Part shown: positions 10,157 through 21,125 of the stretch, one piece after another
Numbering within the stretch: position 1 is the stretch's first letter
How the letters are laid out: every line of letters begins with the position of its first letter
DNA from: Emydura subglobosa
Lineage: Eukaryota > Chordata > Testudines > Chelidae
NCBI GenBank assembly: GCA_007922225.1
Contig: ML679974.1
Coordinates: 4,453,105 to 4,517,104, forward strand
Length of the DNA: 64,000 nt
Direction: 5' to 3'
Program-made: the position numbers and the translations under genes
The notes under the pieces: model-generated
Database searches by the model: none
Told to the model about the DNA's origin: nothing
The model's input: the letters and a program-made list of their open reading frames with translations, nothing else

Positions 10157-12300
10157 TTAGATTAGGCTACAGGATTTCCCCACCCTCCCAATACCCTGTT
10201 TGCGTACCAGATTATGCCCAGAACTCCGGATTTCAAAGTCTCTGCCTCCTGCTTGTGATTCTTCTTGATCAGTGATGACCATCAGAATTGCCCCTACAGC
10301 CTGGGAGAAGCTCACATCATGGCTCAGTGCAGTATTTGCTAGTCCTTCCCCTGGAAGGGTGGGCACTTTGCTTCTGCAAGTATCTCATGGTGATGGCTAT
10401 GAGACCCCAGTCAGACCCAAGCCAAGGAATGCCCCCTGCATATTGGCCTGAATCAGTAAGGAGTGTGCCTCCTGATGCAAAGTCCAACTCTGATGCGGGA
10501 GAATCCACTCCCACAGACTCCACAACAGGGCCTAGTTGGTAAGTTAGAGGAAAACTTAGTCCCATGCTTATGAAAGTGCTTCCTAAGTCCACTTCAAAGA
10601 AATCAGATGTGCCTGCAAGCAAATCCAGCAGTTTGGCCCATGAAGATGTAGGATGTACTAAATCCCGTAGGCATGACAAGAAAACACAGAAACATTGGGC
10701 TCTGCTGGCTCCAGACTTTGCTCTATTGGTATTACTAATTCAGGCTCCTCATAAGACCCAGGACCCTCCAGCACCAGTGAAGACCGACCACTGCAGATAC
10801 CATCATCATTGCTGGCTCGGACAGCTGGACAGAAAGAGTCTTCCTTACGCCTGGAAAGTCTGGATCTGTGACCGTACCGCAGGACATTTTTGCTCTCCTG
10901 GATCCAGAATCTCCATTAGTATCCTCCATTTCCAGGGAGCTCACATCTCCTCCAAGAGACCTGTTTGCGGGATGGAGCTTATTGCCACTACCTCCTCCCC
11001 GCATACACAACTTATACCTCTCCAACAACACCGATGGTACTGCCACTGGAACCCGAGTCAGACTTCCTTTGGAGATTCGGAACCAGCAGGAGAAACCACT
11101 CCTCCCATACCATCCTTACCCATTTCCCAGGATACCTACAAGGCCCTGGGACCAACCACTGTCTCACCTGACTTGGAATCCTGGTACCCCATGCCAACAT
11201 GACCATCTATTGACCCCTCCTATTGGCCATGTTGGGGACCTGTGACCAGCAGTCCCCTTCAGAATCTATTCAATCTGTCAGGGTGTCACCACCTGCCTAT
11301 CCTGTGAGGGAAGCATCACATTTACTCTTGGATCTGACAGTGGAGGAGGAGTACTACTACCGGAAACTGCCAGATTATTATCATAATGGCCAAAAGAAGC
11401 AGTGACTTTGGCATCCCCTTCCCCCCAGATGACTTCAGGCAATTCTAAGATCTTCTCTGTAGAATTGCCAGGGAACTTCAGATACCACTAGAGGAGTTCC
11501 AGGATTCCCAGCACAAGTTCTTGGACATCCTCCACATCTCTGGACCTATGAGAATAGCCTTCCTGTTCAATGAGGCGATACTGGAGCTGGCTAGGACAGT
11601 GTGACATACCTTTGCCACCTGTGCACCTACCTCAAAAGTGGCAGAGAGAGATTATGTGTTGGCCAAGGGTTCAGAATTCCTGTTCTCTCACCCAGCTTCT
11701 AACTCGGTGGTGGCCCAGGACACTTCGGAAAGTTTCAGACGACAATACCCCAGAATTATTCCTGCATACAAGGAGGGTAAATACTTAGAGCTACTGGGGA
11801 GAACCATTTTCTCATTCTCCAGTTTTCAGGATAGCTAATTATTTAAGCGCTGTTGGCTAAATATGATTTCCTGAAATATGCTTTGAGGACTTCACCAACA
11901 GCTTCCCACAACAGGATCATGCTCATAAGCAAGCCCTGATAGAGGAAAGGAAGTTAATAGCCAGATCCACCCTCCAATCTGCGGTCGATGAGGCCGATAC
12001 TTCCTCTAGACGTATGGTTAATGCCATTTTGATGTGAAGGAAGTCCTGGCTCCATGCCTCAGGGCTCCCCAGGAAGGTCCAGAATACCATCGAGAATCTC
12101 CCCTTCAGTGAATTTCACCTTTTCAAACAGAAGACTAATGAGTCCCTACACATCCTGAAGGACTCTAGGGTATATACAGTGGGTATATACACTGGGTCAC
12201 TGGGAATATAAACATCTGCCCCTCAAAGGAAGTTTCATCACCAGTGCACCTCATCGAGAGAGAGGCTCCAACACTTTTTCCATCAGAGACCCTAAAAAGC
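10157..12300 (+). pseudogene. DIRS gag-like gene, copy 2
   Basis: Several overlapping frames (10288-10542, 10564-11202, 10868-11245, 11223-11405, 11638-11838) cover a proline/serine-rich protein. Near 11430-11590 I read RELQIPLEEFQDSQHKFLDI and IAFLFNEAILELART, the counterpart of the VALPVHKGVIKLVKILW block of copy 1. At 11638-11790 follows AERDYVLAKGSEFLFSHPAS and YLELLG. The arrangement matches the other gag copies, but no frame is open through the whole gene. 12167-12200 contains a small direct duplication of GGGTATATACAGT/ACT. Confidence 0.65.
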
Positions 12301-12589
12301 AAAGGACTCAAAAGTCTCGCTTCTCTATTCCCTCCACACTGGCCTTAACATCCCAATCAGAGATCCTGACCCAACAGTATTTTTGATGTGAGCTCGAGAG
12401 CTGCACACCATTGAGCCCAAGAGCTTCCGACCCCAGTACTTCATTTGGGAGTCATCTAGCTCTCTTTATCAACACCAGGAGTGCGATAATAATGTCATCC
12501 CCTTTGGCTATATGATTGAGTTTGCAATGCTACATTGTCCAAAACCCCCTTCCCTATCCCTCTTCTTGGACCACTCTCATGACGGTATT

Positions 12590-12868
12590 TTCCTGAACAA
12601 GTGAACTCCTTACTGCAGCAAGAAGCAAAAGAACATGTTCCTCCACAATATCAAGGGACGGGCTTTTATTCAATCTACTTACTCATACCCAAAAAGATGT
12701 GTGGGTAGAGATCAATCCCTGACCTCCGCCATGTCAACCACTTCATTCACAAACTCAAATTTCTCATGGTCACATTGGCAGTGATAATTCCATCTTTAGA
12801 AAAGGGCATGTGGTTCACAGCTCTCAATATGAATGATGGTTACTTTCACGTTGACATTCATCCCACCA
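12590..12868 (+). pseudogene. Reverse transcriptase fragment, copy 2
   Basis: Translates as NSLLQQEAKEHVPPQYQG, GFYSIYLLIPKK, then PDLRHVNHFIHKLKF, VIIPSLEKGMWFTALNMNDG and YFHVDIHP. These are the fingers and first palm segment of the DIRS polymerase; the first catalytic Asp is in NMNDGYFHV. The sequence then jumps straight to recombinase (RWVRGHAISTQRIS), so the YLDD half of the active site and all of RNase H are deleted. One stop interrupts the fragment before PDLRHV. Confidence 0.75.
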
Positions 12869-13190
12869 ACAGATGGGTCAGAGGGCATGCCATCTCCACC
12901 CAAAGAATTTCCAAATGGATATCCAGTTGCATTCTATTCTGCTATCAGTTCTCAAATCTTTCTCTTCCTACAGGGGTACAAATTCACTCTACGTGAGCTC
13001 AAGCAATGACCATAGCATCTCTTTAGGATGTACCGTTCCTAGATATCTGTAAAGAAGCCATGTGGAGTTCCATCCACATGTTTGCAAAGCATTACACCCT
13101 GGTGCAGGACTTGGCTGTTGGTGCCTCCTTTGGGATGGCTGTGCTCCACTCAACCCTGCTGTCCTCATCCTCGCATCCTTCTTTTACTTA
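12869..13190 (+). pseudogene. Tyrosine recombinase C-terminal part, copy 2
   Basis: Continuing in the frame from the reverse transcriptase fragment: HAISTQRISKWISSCILFCY, then IHST followed by a stop at the position of the catalytic arginine (copy 3 has HSTR). In other frames DVPFLDICKEAMWSSIHM and FAKHYTLVQDLAVG follow, containing the nucleophilic Tyr position (KHY). So the H-S-T-R box has lost its arginine to a TGA stop, consistent with CGA to TGA decay. Confidence 0.7.
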
Positions 13191-13195
13191 GGTAC

Positions 13196-13575
13196 TGCTT
13201 GTCAATCACCCACAGTGGAATACAGTAGGAACCATCACTTGAAGAGGAGGAGGAGGTTACTTACCTGTAACTGGTGGTTCTTCGAGATGTGTGGTCCCTA
13301 TCTGTATTTCACTATTGGCCTTCATTCCTCTCTGCTTCAGATCTTATATGATTTGCAGTAGGGAAGGAACTAAAGAAGCAATCAGTCCACCCAATCCTTT
13401 ATTGCCTTGGTTGGAGGCACGAGGCAAGCCAGGGTTTATGTGCAGACCAATGGATGCAACTTTCAAATTCTCTGACACCGGGTGCATGGTGTGCATGTAT
13501 AATCCACAGTGGAATACAGATACGGACTACACATCTTGAAGAACCTCCAATTACAGGTCAGTAACCTCCTCTTAC
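13196..13575 (+). repeat. DIRS copy 2 internal complementary region and right inverted repeat
   Basis: 13208-13245 (CACAGTGGAATACAGTAGGA...ATCACTTGAAGAGG) is complementary to the left end. 13250-13320 (GAGGTTACTTACCTGTAACT...TTCTTCGAGATGTG) is complementary to the right end (13515-13575). The right inverted repeat occupies roughly 13320-13575. This three-way complementarity is diagnostic of DIRS elements. Confidence 0.75.
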
Positions 13576-16223
13576 TCAAATTGGCTGACATATTCCCATT
13601 TTCAAACTTATTCTGTGTCATTAAAACAAACATTAACAAACATAACTTGTTAAAGAACAAATTACCTTTTTGTAAATGTCAATTAGTCAGATCTATCAAG
13701 TTAAAACCAGATAACTTTCTAACTATTTCCTGCAGAAATACCATAATTTAACCAACAGTATTTTCACTGCTTTATGTTGATAATGTAGAGCCTGATCCAA
13801 CTCCAACTGAAGTAAATGGAAAGATTCACATTGATTTCAATGACAGCTGGATCAAGACCTGAGACATTAACTGTATTTTGTGAGCTGGATGTGTGATTTA
13901 GCTGATTCTAGGCTGTATGACACTCATAATATGCCCTCAAAATGTCACTCCTGGCAGATCATTTGGTATATTTTGTTTTTAATTTATTTGAACAGAACTC
14001 TTAAAAGAAACTGCTGCTGTAACACTGTGTTTTCTAACAGCCACAAGGGTTAACTTAATATTACCATGTTCTGAGTGCTTGTTATCATCATTTATAACTA
14101 TATTTCTGACCTTGTCAAACTTAAATAATGCAAAAATCCACCCACCTCCTATTTTTAAAAATATTGTTTTGTAACTGCAACCTTCTATAAACATTTTACT
14201 TGAAACAGCAGGAAACACATTTTTCAGCAATTAAAGTGTTATGCTTGTGTTTCTTGCTAATAGTTCAAAGTCAGAATTACTGCCTAAACTCTGAAGCTTG
14301 AATTACGGTAATACTTGATTTCTGTGTAATACAAAAAACTATAATTTCTGAACTCTGAAAATCAAAGTGTATAGGAAGAGGATGTACAGGCACAGGTATT
14401 ATAAAGAGACAATGGAGGAAATCCTGAGAGTTTTGGCAGTATTTTATCCAGTGAGTGCAAACAAGATTTTGAATATATTAACCTTTTCTATTTCCTTTAA
14501 TTAAAAGACATTATAACATTAGTCATTTTAAGTGAATCCAAAGAACTTTATACTCTATTTATTTAATTATGATTCTCGCTGTATGAGGAATTGTTTTCTT
14601 AGAAAGAAGAAGGGCCATTTAACAAATGTTCTTCAGCAATTCTAGTGTAGCTCTCTCATGCCCATTACTATCCCTCAAGCTGGATCTTTTACACAGTGGC
14701 AAGAAGTGCTCTCTCAAGAACACCAAAAGATATTCAAACAGGTCTTAAACTGATGACTAGATGGAAAAAGAAAAGGAAATTCCGATTACTGTCAAAGTTA
14801 AGCATACTTTTCATTTAATTTGTATTTTATTTTTAATGAAGCATCTGTGGGCATTCAGATGTAACAGAGTTCCATTACTCACCTGTGTCAGGTTACAAAG
14901 ATTTATTAAAAATAACAGAATACATTAACAAAACATGAATCTTGTGCTAAAGTGAAGATGCACAAAGACCATAATATTTCTGCTGATACAATAAGGGCCA
15001 CTTTCTGCCATTTTATAACGTTAAGTACCATGTTACATTGGTTGAAGTCTGGTGCCTTTTGGAATAAAGCATTATTCAGCATGACTAAAAGTGGTAGAAT
15101 CTGGCCCTCATTCAGGTTATTAATATGTCAACAGAATTAAAACTATGGTTCACATTAGAATCCAGTGGTTCCATCTCAATGTTTTCTTGCAGCTGGGACC
15201 TTACCTGCAGAATATACTATCATAAAGGAGTGCAATGAGCACTGGACCTCTATACTAGTACTGCGGAACCCTGTATGTCCAGCTCTTAAAGAAGTATTTC
15301 ATTGTAGCATGGAACTAAAAATCAACAGGATTTTAATATGGACTAATCAAGTACAAAGTTTAACATTTTCTATCTTAGCTATTATTGAAAAGTTCTAGAA
15401 AATTAGGTACTCTATTTGGAGAAAAAGACAAATATTTTGTAATTTGTAATCCAATAAAAATCTTTTAAAAATCCAGGTTAACTCATCTTTATTATTCTAA
15501 TCTGGAAAATAGCCAAGCAATTACATTTTAAGAAAAAAAAACATTTAAAAAAAAAAATTACTTCCGCAATTGCTTATATGGACTCCTCCAGCTTAACCAT
15601 GTTTATAGATATTTATAATGGAAATGTTGACATCCTTAAAAAGAATATGCCAAGTAGTTTAGCCTCTAAATTTAAAGTTCATATAAAGAATATCTTTTCA
15701 TAATTTAATATTAAAAATGTTTTCATTATACATTTTAAAAATGAAAAGATACTTGTTCAGCTTTAAACTTTCTCTCATCCTTCTATGCAGATATTGAAGC
15801 ATTTTTGTCAGTGCATGCAAATAAGAAAATGAAACTGACTGTGTGTTAGTCTATTATAATTATCCAAGTTAAATGAAACGTAAAACATGAACAGCTTAAA
15901 TAGTGAAAAGTAAGTAATTTTAAAAAAATCTTTTGTTCAGTAATTTAAGGCACTTGGATCTTTTGGTAATGAGGGGCTCATATGACTACCTAGATGTACA
16001 AGATTTTTAATAATTTTCTTCAAACCCTTCCATAAATCTGCCTCTTTCCACTTATCTGCCTTTGTCTCATTTCATCTCACTCCCCATGGTCTGTGTTCCA
16101 TCAGTGATGCAAATCTTCTCAGCTCATTTGTCAGCTTCTTCTTTGTCTTCTTCATGCTTGTGTAAAGAGCATTCTTCCTGAACTCATCCATAAGATACAT
16201 AATCTTTCCCTTCAAGTCCCTCC
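13576..16223. other. Non-coding AT-rich DNA
   Basis: No genes recognised. 13785-13865 (CTGATCCAACTCCAACTGAA...CATTGATTTCAATGACAG) resembles the dispersed short repeat with the 'CATTGACTTCAATGG' core seen elsewhere in the window. Poly-A runs at 15530-15560. Confidence 0.5.
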
Positions 16224-17480
16224 TTAACACCAACTTCTATTGTGCTGCCAATGGAGAATATAGCTGACTGTAGGCCGGTGGTCTTGTCCGGTCTGGGCGT
16301 TGCAGTCCTTCCTTGGGCCGAGGCTCCGAGGAAGGCCACGGTGCCTTCCTATAAGGGGAATAATTTGATGCCTATGCACCAGTCTTAGCTCTGGCCCTCG
16401 GGCAGGGCGGGCAGACAAGTAGTCTGTAGCCTCCGGCCCTTAGGCAGGGTGAGGCCGGTACACAGTCTGTAGTCTCCAACCCCCAGGTGGGGTGAGACAG
16501 GTAAGCAGTCTGTAGCCTCTGGCCCTTAGACAGGGCAAGGCAGACAAGCAGTGTGTGGTCTCCAACCCCCAGGTGGGTGAGGCAGGGAAGTAGTGGATCC
16601 GCTGTCTGTAGTGGCAGGGGAGAACACTTTCTCCCAGGGGGGCTAGGTAAGGGGGGATGGGGATGCAGGCCCACCCATCTCCACTGCGTCCCAGCCCAGG
16701 GCCCTAGCAGTAGCAAAGGCATTTGCCACTGAGTCGGCAGGGCTCCCGCCGCAACACGCTGACAGGGGTCTTGCTGCCAGCTCAGCCACTGGCTATGGCT
16801 GTCACTGGGCCACTTCCTCCCCCTGGTCCCCAGGTACCTGTGTCTTCCGTGTCCTCGGGGTCGCTGGGGTACTCGGCACGTGGCAGGCTCACCAGTCCCT
16901 CTTCGTCGACTGGCAGCAAGTCAGGGAGCTCCTCTGCAGAGGGCAGCTCCTCCAGGTCACAGGGCTCCTAGGGTTCCTCGGGGTCAGGCAATTCCTCCAG
17001 GTCACAGGGCTTGGCGTCAGGCAGCTCCTCCAGGTCAGGGCCGGCCTCAGGGGGTATCTCCCACCCATGGGCCTTGGAGGGCTTGGTCCAGTCACTGGGG
17101 CCCGGAGTCCCTACCCAGTCCCTGGGACCTGGTAGCCCGGTCCAGTCACTGGGGCCCGGAGGCCCTATCCAGTCCCTGGGGCTCAGTAAGTTGGACAGCT
17201 TCAGGCGCCTCTGCTTTGGGAGGCGGTTGCTCAGGGTGGCTGCCCGGCTGAGATCAGGCCTACACAGCAGCCAGCGGGACAGCACATCTGCCTCTGGCAG
17301 CAGCCCGTCTCCTACTCAGTGGTGGGGCCTGCCTTTTATACTTCCTTCCCCTGCGGAAGCTCCACTCCTCGGTTGCCGGGCAGACTGGCTAGCTGGACCT
17401 GTTCCTGTCTGGCCTGGGCATTGCAGCCCTTCCTTGAGCCCAGACTCCGAGGAAAGCCACAGCGCCTTCCTACACTGACT
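16224..17480. repeat. GC-rich repeat block with terminal direct repeats, unclassified
   Basis: The block is sharply GC-rich inside AT-rich flanks. Its ends share a direct repeat of about 75 bp: 16279-16346 (GGTCTTGTCCGGTCTGGGCG...CCTTCCTTGGGCC...CCTTCCTAT) and 17397-17474 (GACCTGTTCCTGTCTGGCCT...CCTTCCTTGAGCC...CCTTCCTAC). On the minus strand the frame 16968-17285 encodes proline-rich near-repeats (GPPGPSDWTGLPGPRDWVGT) and acidic LEELPD repeats. A 43-bp tandem array sits inside. It might be a degraded retroelement with short LTRs or a host-derived repeat; I do not recognise any enzyme domain. Confidence 0.5.
16381..16591. repeat. 43-bp minisatellite, about five units, alternating A/B
   Basis: Units start at 16381, 16421, 16464, 16507 and 16550. 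The spacing is 40, 43, 43, 43 bp, with a last unit of 42. Units at 16421 and 16507 share AGTCTGTAGCCTCYGGCCCT; those at 16464 and 16550 share GTCTCCAACCCCCAGGTGGG. The real repeating unit is therefore an 86-bp dimer. Confidence 0.85.
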
Positions 17481-20400
17481 TATATTGACAAGTTTAAATA
17501 AATAAATATTGACCTTTTTTTGGCCAAGACACAACATTGGCCGTCACTAGTCACATATTTTATCCCATTCCCCTGATGTCTTAATTTTGTTTTGAAAATC
17601 CTTAACACATGCGGTTGCTACCAAAACCAAACAATAAACAATAAAATTAATAGGAAGGAAAATATGTTTTAAATTAAGTTTTAGTGATTGACAATATTGC
17701 TTTATGTCTTTTAGAAAACTTTTACTAAAGAGGCAGAGTAGAATTGTAAGTCCAATTAGTTTTGAAAATTGAGCTCAAAGTACCACTTAAAAAGATCTTG
17801 CTTTGTAGTATGTGGGTGGGAGAGTGTGTGTGTTTAATAAGAGAAAAAAATAAATCTAATGCTCTTCTTGAGTTTAATTATTACATAGTTTAAATTCCCT
17901 TCACATAAGAATTTTTCAGGTATAGATGTCAAAATCTGTATGATTGTGCCATGTTTTTAAAAGAGCTTAGTTCTCATTTAGGAACTAAAGTAAGTGGCAC
18001 ATTGAACGCTGAGCACTCTTGAAAATCTGATCATAAGTATCATCACAGTGGGAGTTGGTGGCTTTTCAACACTTTTGTAAACTGGTCCATTTCTTGGTGC
18101 CTGAATAGTGGCTGAACTATTTTGAAATTCTGGTCCTAATTGTTCGTGCTGTTCATTTGAAAAACTTCTCTGCGCTATTTGAAAATATGGCTTGAACTCT
18201 CTGCAAACAGGTTTTATTCTTTGGAGTTTTAAGAGTTAAATTTAACCTAATTTGCTGACTCTGTCAGTGCTCTCACACTCCCTACTCTGATATAATGATT
18301 TAATTGATGCATCTAAGCATGCTCTTCTCATGTGAGCAGCAATTCTGTAACTGTTCAGTGAGTGCATTGGCACAAGTGCTGTTTTTCTCTTGTACTGTTA
18401 GAAATTCTGGAGATGCAGGTTGATGGCACTTGTTCATGGATTGCAAGCCCTTTTTATTAATTAAAAGCAGAACTGTAATTAAAGTAAAAATACTTGAAGA
18501 GCAAATCAGTAGCTAACATACCACTAATGCTACTTCTGACAGTCAACTCTCTATTACAGCAGAAAGTAAGTCAATATTCTTGTTAATGGAACTGCATCAG
18601 CAGATCACCAGTGTAGGAGTCTTATACCACCACATCTTGCAAGACAGACATATGGTATGAGACTCCTACATTGTAGTGCTATAGAGGCAATATATTCAGA
18701 TAACTCTGTGTACAAAAATGTAATGTATTTCAAGTGTTTTGTTTGTGAATGCCTTGTCAAAAACATACGAGTGTAATCCTACCTATGTAGGTGTGAATGC
18801 CTATAATGCTGTGTTATGTTTTAATGCACACATGCTTCCAATGCACTGTATACATTGCATTATTTCATTTTGAAAATTTTTTTTTTAATTGCTCTTTCTT
18901 GTAAATGGAGAAAGAGAAGGATGTAACAAAATAAAATGCCTATAGTCTCCAAAATGGAAGTCAGTGGAACTGTCAGAAAATTCATCCATGACTTGATCTC
19001 AACTAAGCAATCTTTCCTTTTGGGGGTCTTTTTTTTTTTTAAATCAAACTAACTGTGACACTATTGCCATTTTAGCTGTCAAAACTATGACCTTTCAAGA
19101 CAGATATTACTGAAGTATAGTGGATGTGATAAAATGCCAGCATGGCATTTGCAATGGTGGCGGGAATCTTCTTTAGTCTCTTTGAATATTAGGAAGTGTT
19201 TTAAACTCTGAAGATGCCTAAGAAAATGTCATGATACAGCTGTAGTGAATATGTATAGAAACATGGAATCAGTGACAAAGCTTTTTTTAAAATGGTTGCT
19301 CTTTTCTGTGTTTGGGATTTTTTGTGTGCACACACTGCTAATGGTAGTACATATAAAAATAGCTTTGAAATACAGATTCATAGATTATTTTCCTGTGCAC
19401 TATAAGAGAGGGTTTTTTAAAAAACGAACACATTTTAAGACATGCCTTATTTTCAAAATGTATCCTAGTGTGGGTATATCTGGGAAACAAAGAATTTGAA
19501 AACTCAGTTGGCAATTTAAAAGAAATCATTCAAAAATAATATGTAGCATTGATGCTATTGGAGACGAGTGTTAACTGCTGTTTCATTTAGCTCTTGGTAT
19601 TCATGCTCAGTTTGAAAATATTTCTCTTTTGTGAATGTTTTATGCAATTTACTTTTCCATAACTATTTGAGGACAGAATTGTCATCTCATAAGTATTAAA
19701 GATCGACAGACTTTTAAAGAAATGTATGCACTATAACATCTATTGTTACAAAAATTTTTGTATACTTCTGTAAAAGATGACTGCTTATGGAAGAAGTTAA
19801 AATGTCAATATTCTTAGCAAAACTGGCAAACAGCCTAAGATCTAGTACCCGAAATAATTAGATGAACCTTGCGACATCGCTCTAACATTTAACATCGCTA
19901 ACTGACACTGCCTGAGACCATTTGTAAACATTTAAGGAAAAATAATGAAACACAGAATAGTTTGTGAGCCTGAATTCAGAGTCATTCTTCTCTTTTTCTC
20001 CCCATATTACTTAATATGGCAGCACACATAGTGTAACAGTTACAAATGCATCTTTTAAAATTAGTAGTATGATCTGTTTTTCAGTTTAATGATCAAAAAC
20101 AACTTTCCATCTTGCTGTGTTGGATTAGCAAATGAATTTTAACATTTGAGTATGAAATCTTAACTGGCAATATTTTAATTATTCTTAGTAGTGAAATTCT
20201 TGCATCTGAATCCTTGGAGATCTGTTTGATAACCTCCCAATTAATTAATTTTTGCTTAATTTATCTGATTTGAACATGGGAATAATAGCTTTAAGAAATG
20301 TGTATTTTTCCTACACTACAAAACTTAGCTATTGTTTTATTTTACTAGGGTAGTAGTAGGATATTTACCCAAATACCCACGAATTTCCTCAAAATACTTG

Positions 20401-20930
20401 ATTTTCCTTCTAGACAAGTAAGTTACTCAAAGCTATTATTTTTGGTGATTTCATTCCCTGAAGTACCAGCCAAGAAAGGCTTACTTATTGGAATATCATC
20501 ACCAAAAATGGTAAACCTCTGTTATTTTGGTGGGTCACTCAGTTAATCAAAATACTGAGCCTGCTTTCAGATAGGTAAGTGTTACTGCGTGTTCAAGATT
20601 ATAGGTTAACAAAATTTTTACTGCAGATCTTGGGAAGTATATTTTTCATGACATATGGTGTGACCTTAATAGGTATTCAAGAGAAACTGTTCCCTGCATT
20701 AGAATACCCAAATTATCTAATGCAGGCATTCTCAATTTTTTTATCATAATTTGAACCATATCATAACAGAAAAGTTTTTTCCATGGACCCACCTCGCTTC
20801 CTAATCTCAGTCAAATGGTCCATATCCCCATATATTTATGATTGCATAACTTCTCCGTGGCAACTACACCATTTGCTTACATGGAAAAATAATATTAGGA
20901 AATTATTTAATGTCTTAGCTGGCTTTTAAT
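17481..20930. other. Non-coding AT-rich DNA
   Basis: No coding sequence supported. It contains the hairpin at 18612-18670 and a 12-bp inverted pair, ATTTTTGGTGAT (about 20437) and ATCACCAAAAAT (about 20497). The remainder looks like intronic sequence. Confidence 0.5.
18612..18670 (+). ncRNA. Candidate pre-miRNA-like hairpin
   Basis: The left arm 18612-18629 (TGTAGGAGTCTTATACCA) pairs over 18 bp with the right arm 18653-18670 (TGGTATGAGACTCCTACA), with a single G-U wobble, closing a 23-nt loop (18630-18652). That is about 59 nt in total, within the size range of a microRNA precursor core. I do not recognise the arm sequence as a named microRNA. It could instead be a tiny foldback transposon end. 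Pairing does not extend outward from 18612/18670, which weakens the microRNA case because Drosha substrates normally have a longer stem. Confidence 0.3.
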
Positions 20931-21125
20931 GCTTGCAGTCTTGTAGCCACATTGATCCCAGGATATTAGAGAGAGAGGGTTGGTGAGGTAATATACCTTT
21001 TATTTGACCAACTTCTGTTGGTGAGAGAAACAAGCTTTCGAGCTCTGTGTAAATTCTCAAAAGCTTGTCTCTCTCTCCAACAAAAGTTGGTCCAATAAAA
21101 GATATTATCTCACCCACCTTGTCTG
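20931..21125. repeat. Foldback repeat related to the Penelope-like terminal segment
   Basis: The left arm, about 20974-21040 (GGTTGGTGAGGTAATATACC...GACCAACTTCTGTTGGTGAG...CAAGCTTT), is inverted as 21059-21125 (AAAGCTTGTCTCTCTCTCCA...AGTTGGTCCAATAAAAGATA...CACCCACCTTGTCT), with a loop of about 20 bp. The module GGTAATATACCTTTTATTTG corresponds to 4291-4310 in the Penelope-like remnant. Probably a solo terminal segment of that family. Confidence 0.6.

Larger units (their letters stand above)
9825..13575 (+). mobile_element. DIRS-like retrotransposon, copy 2 (divergent subfamily, internally deleted)
   Basis: Both ends are present. The left end region (9825-9885) contains TGTATTCCACTGTGGATTAC. 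The right end (13484-13575) contains its reverse complement, TAATCCACAGTGGAATACA, then CATCTTGAAGAACC. The gag region (10157-12300) is followed by a short reverse transcriptase piece (12590-12868) that fuses directly to the recombinase C-terminus (12869-13190). The YLDD motif, RNase H, methyltransferase-like region and recombinase N-terminus are all missing. Terminal sequences differ from copies 1, 3 and 4 (TGTATTCCACTGTGG versus CTCATATCCATTCCA), so this is a separate subfamily. Confidence 0.85.

Noticed and set aside
16372..17478. Proline-rich frames on both strands in the GC-rich block as genes
   Set aside because: Stop-poor because of base composition and tandem repeats; no domain or start context. 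Kept only as a repeat feature.
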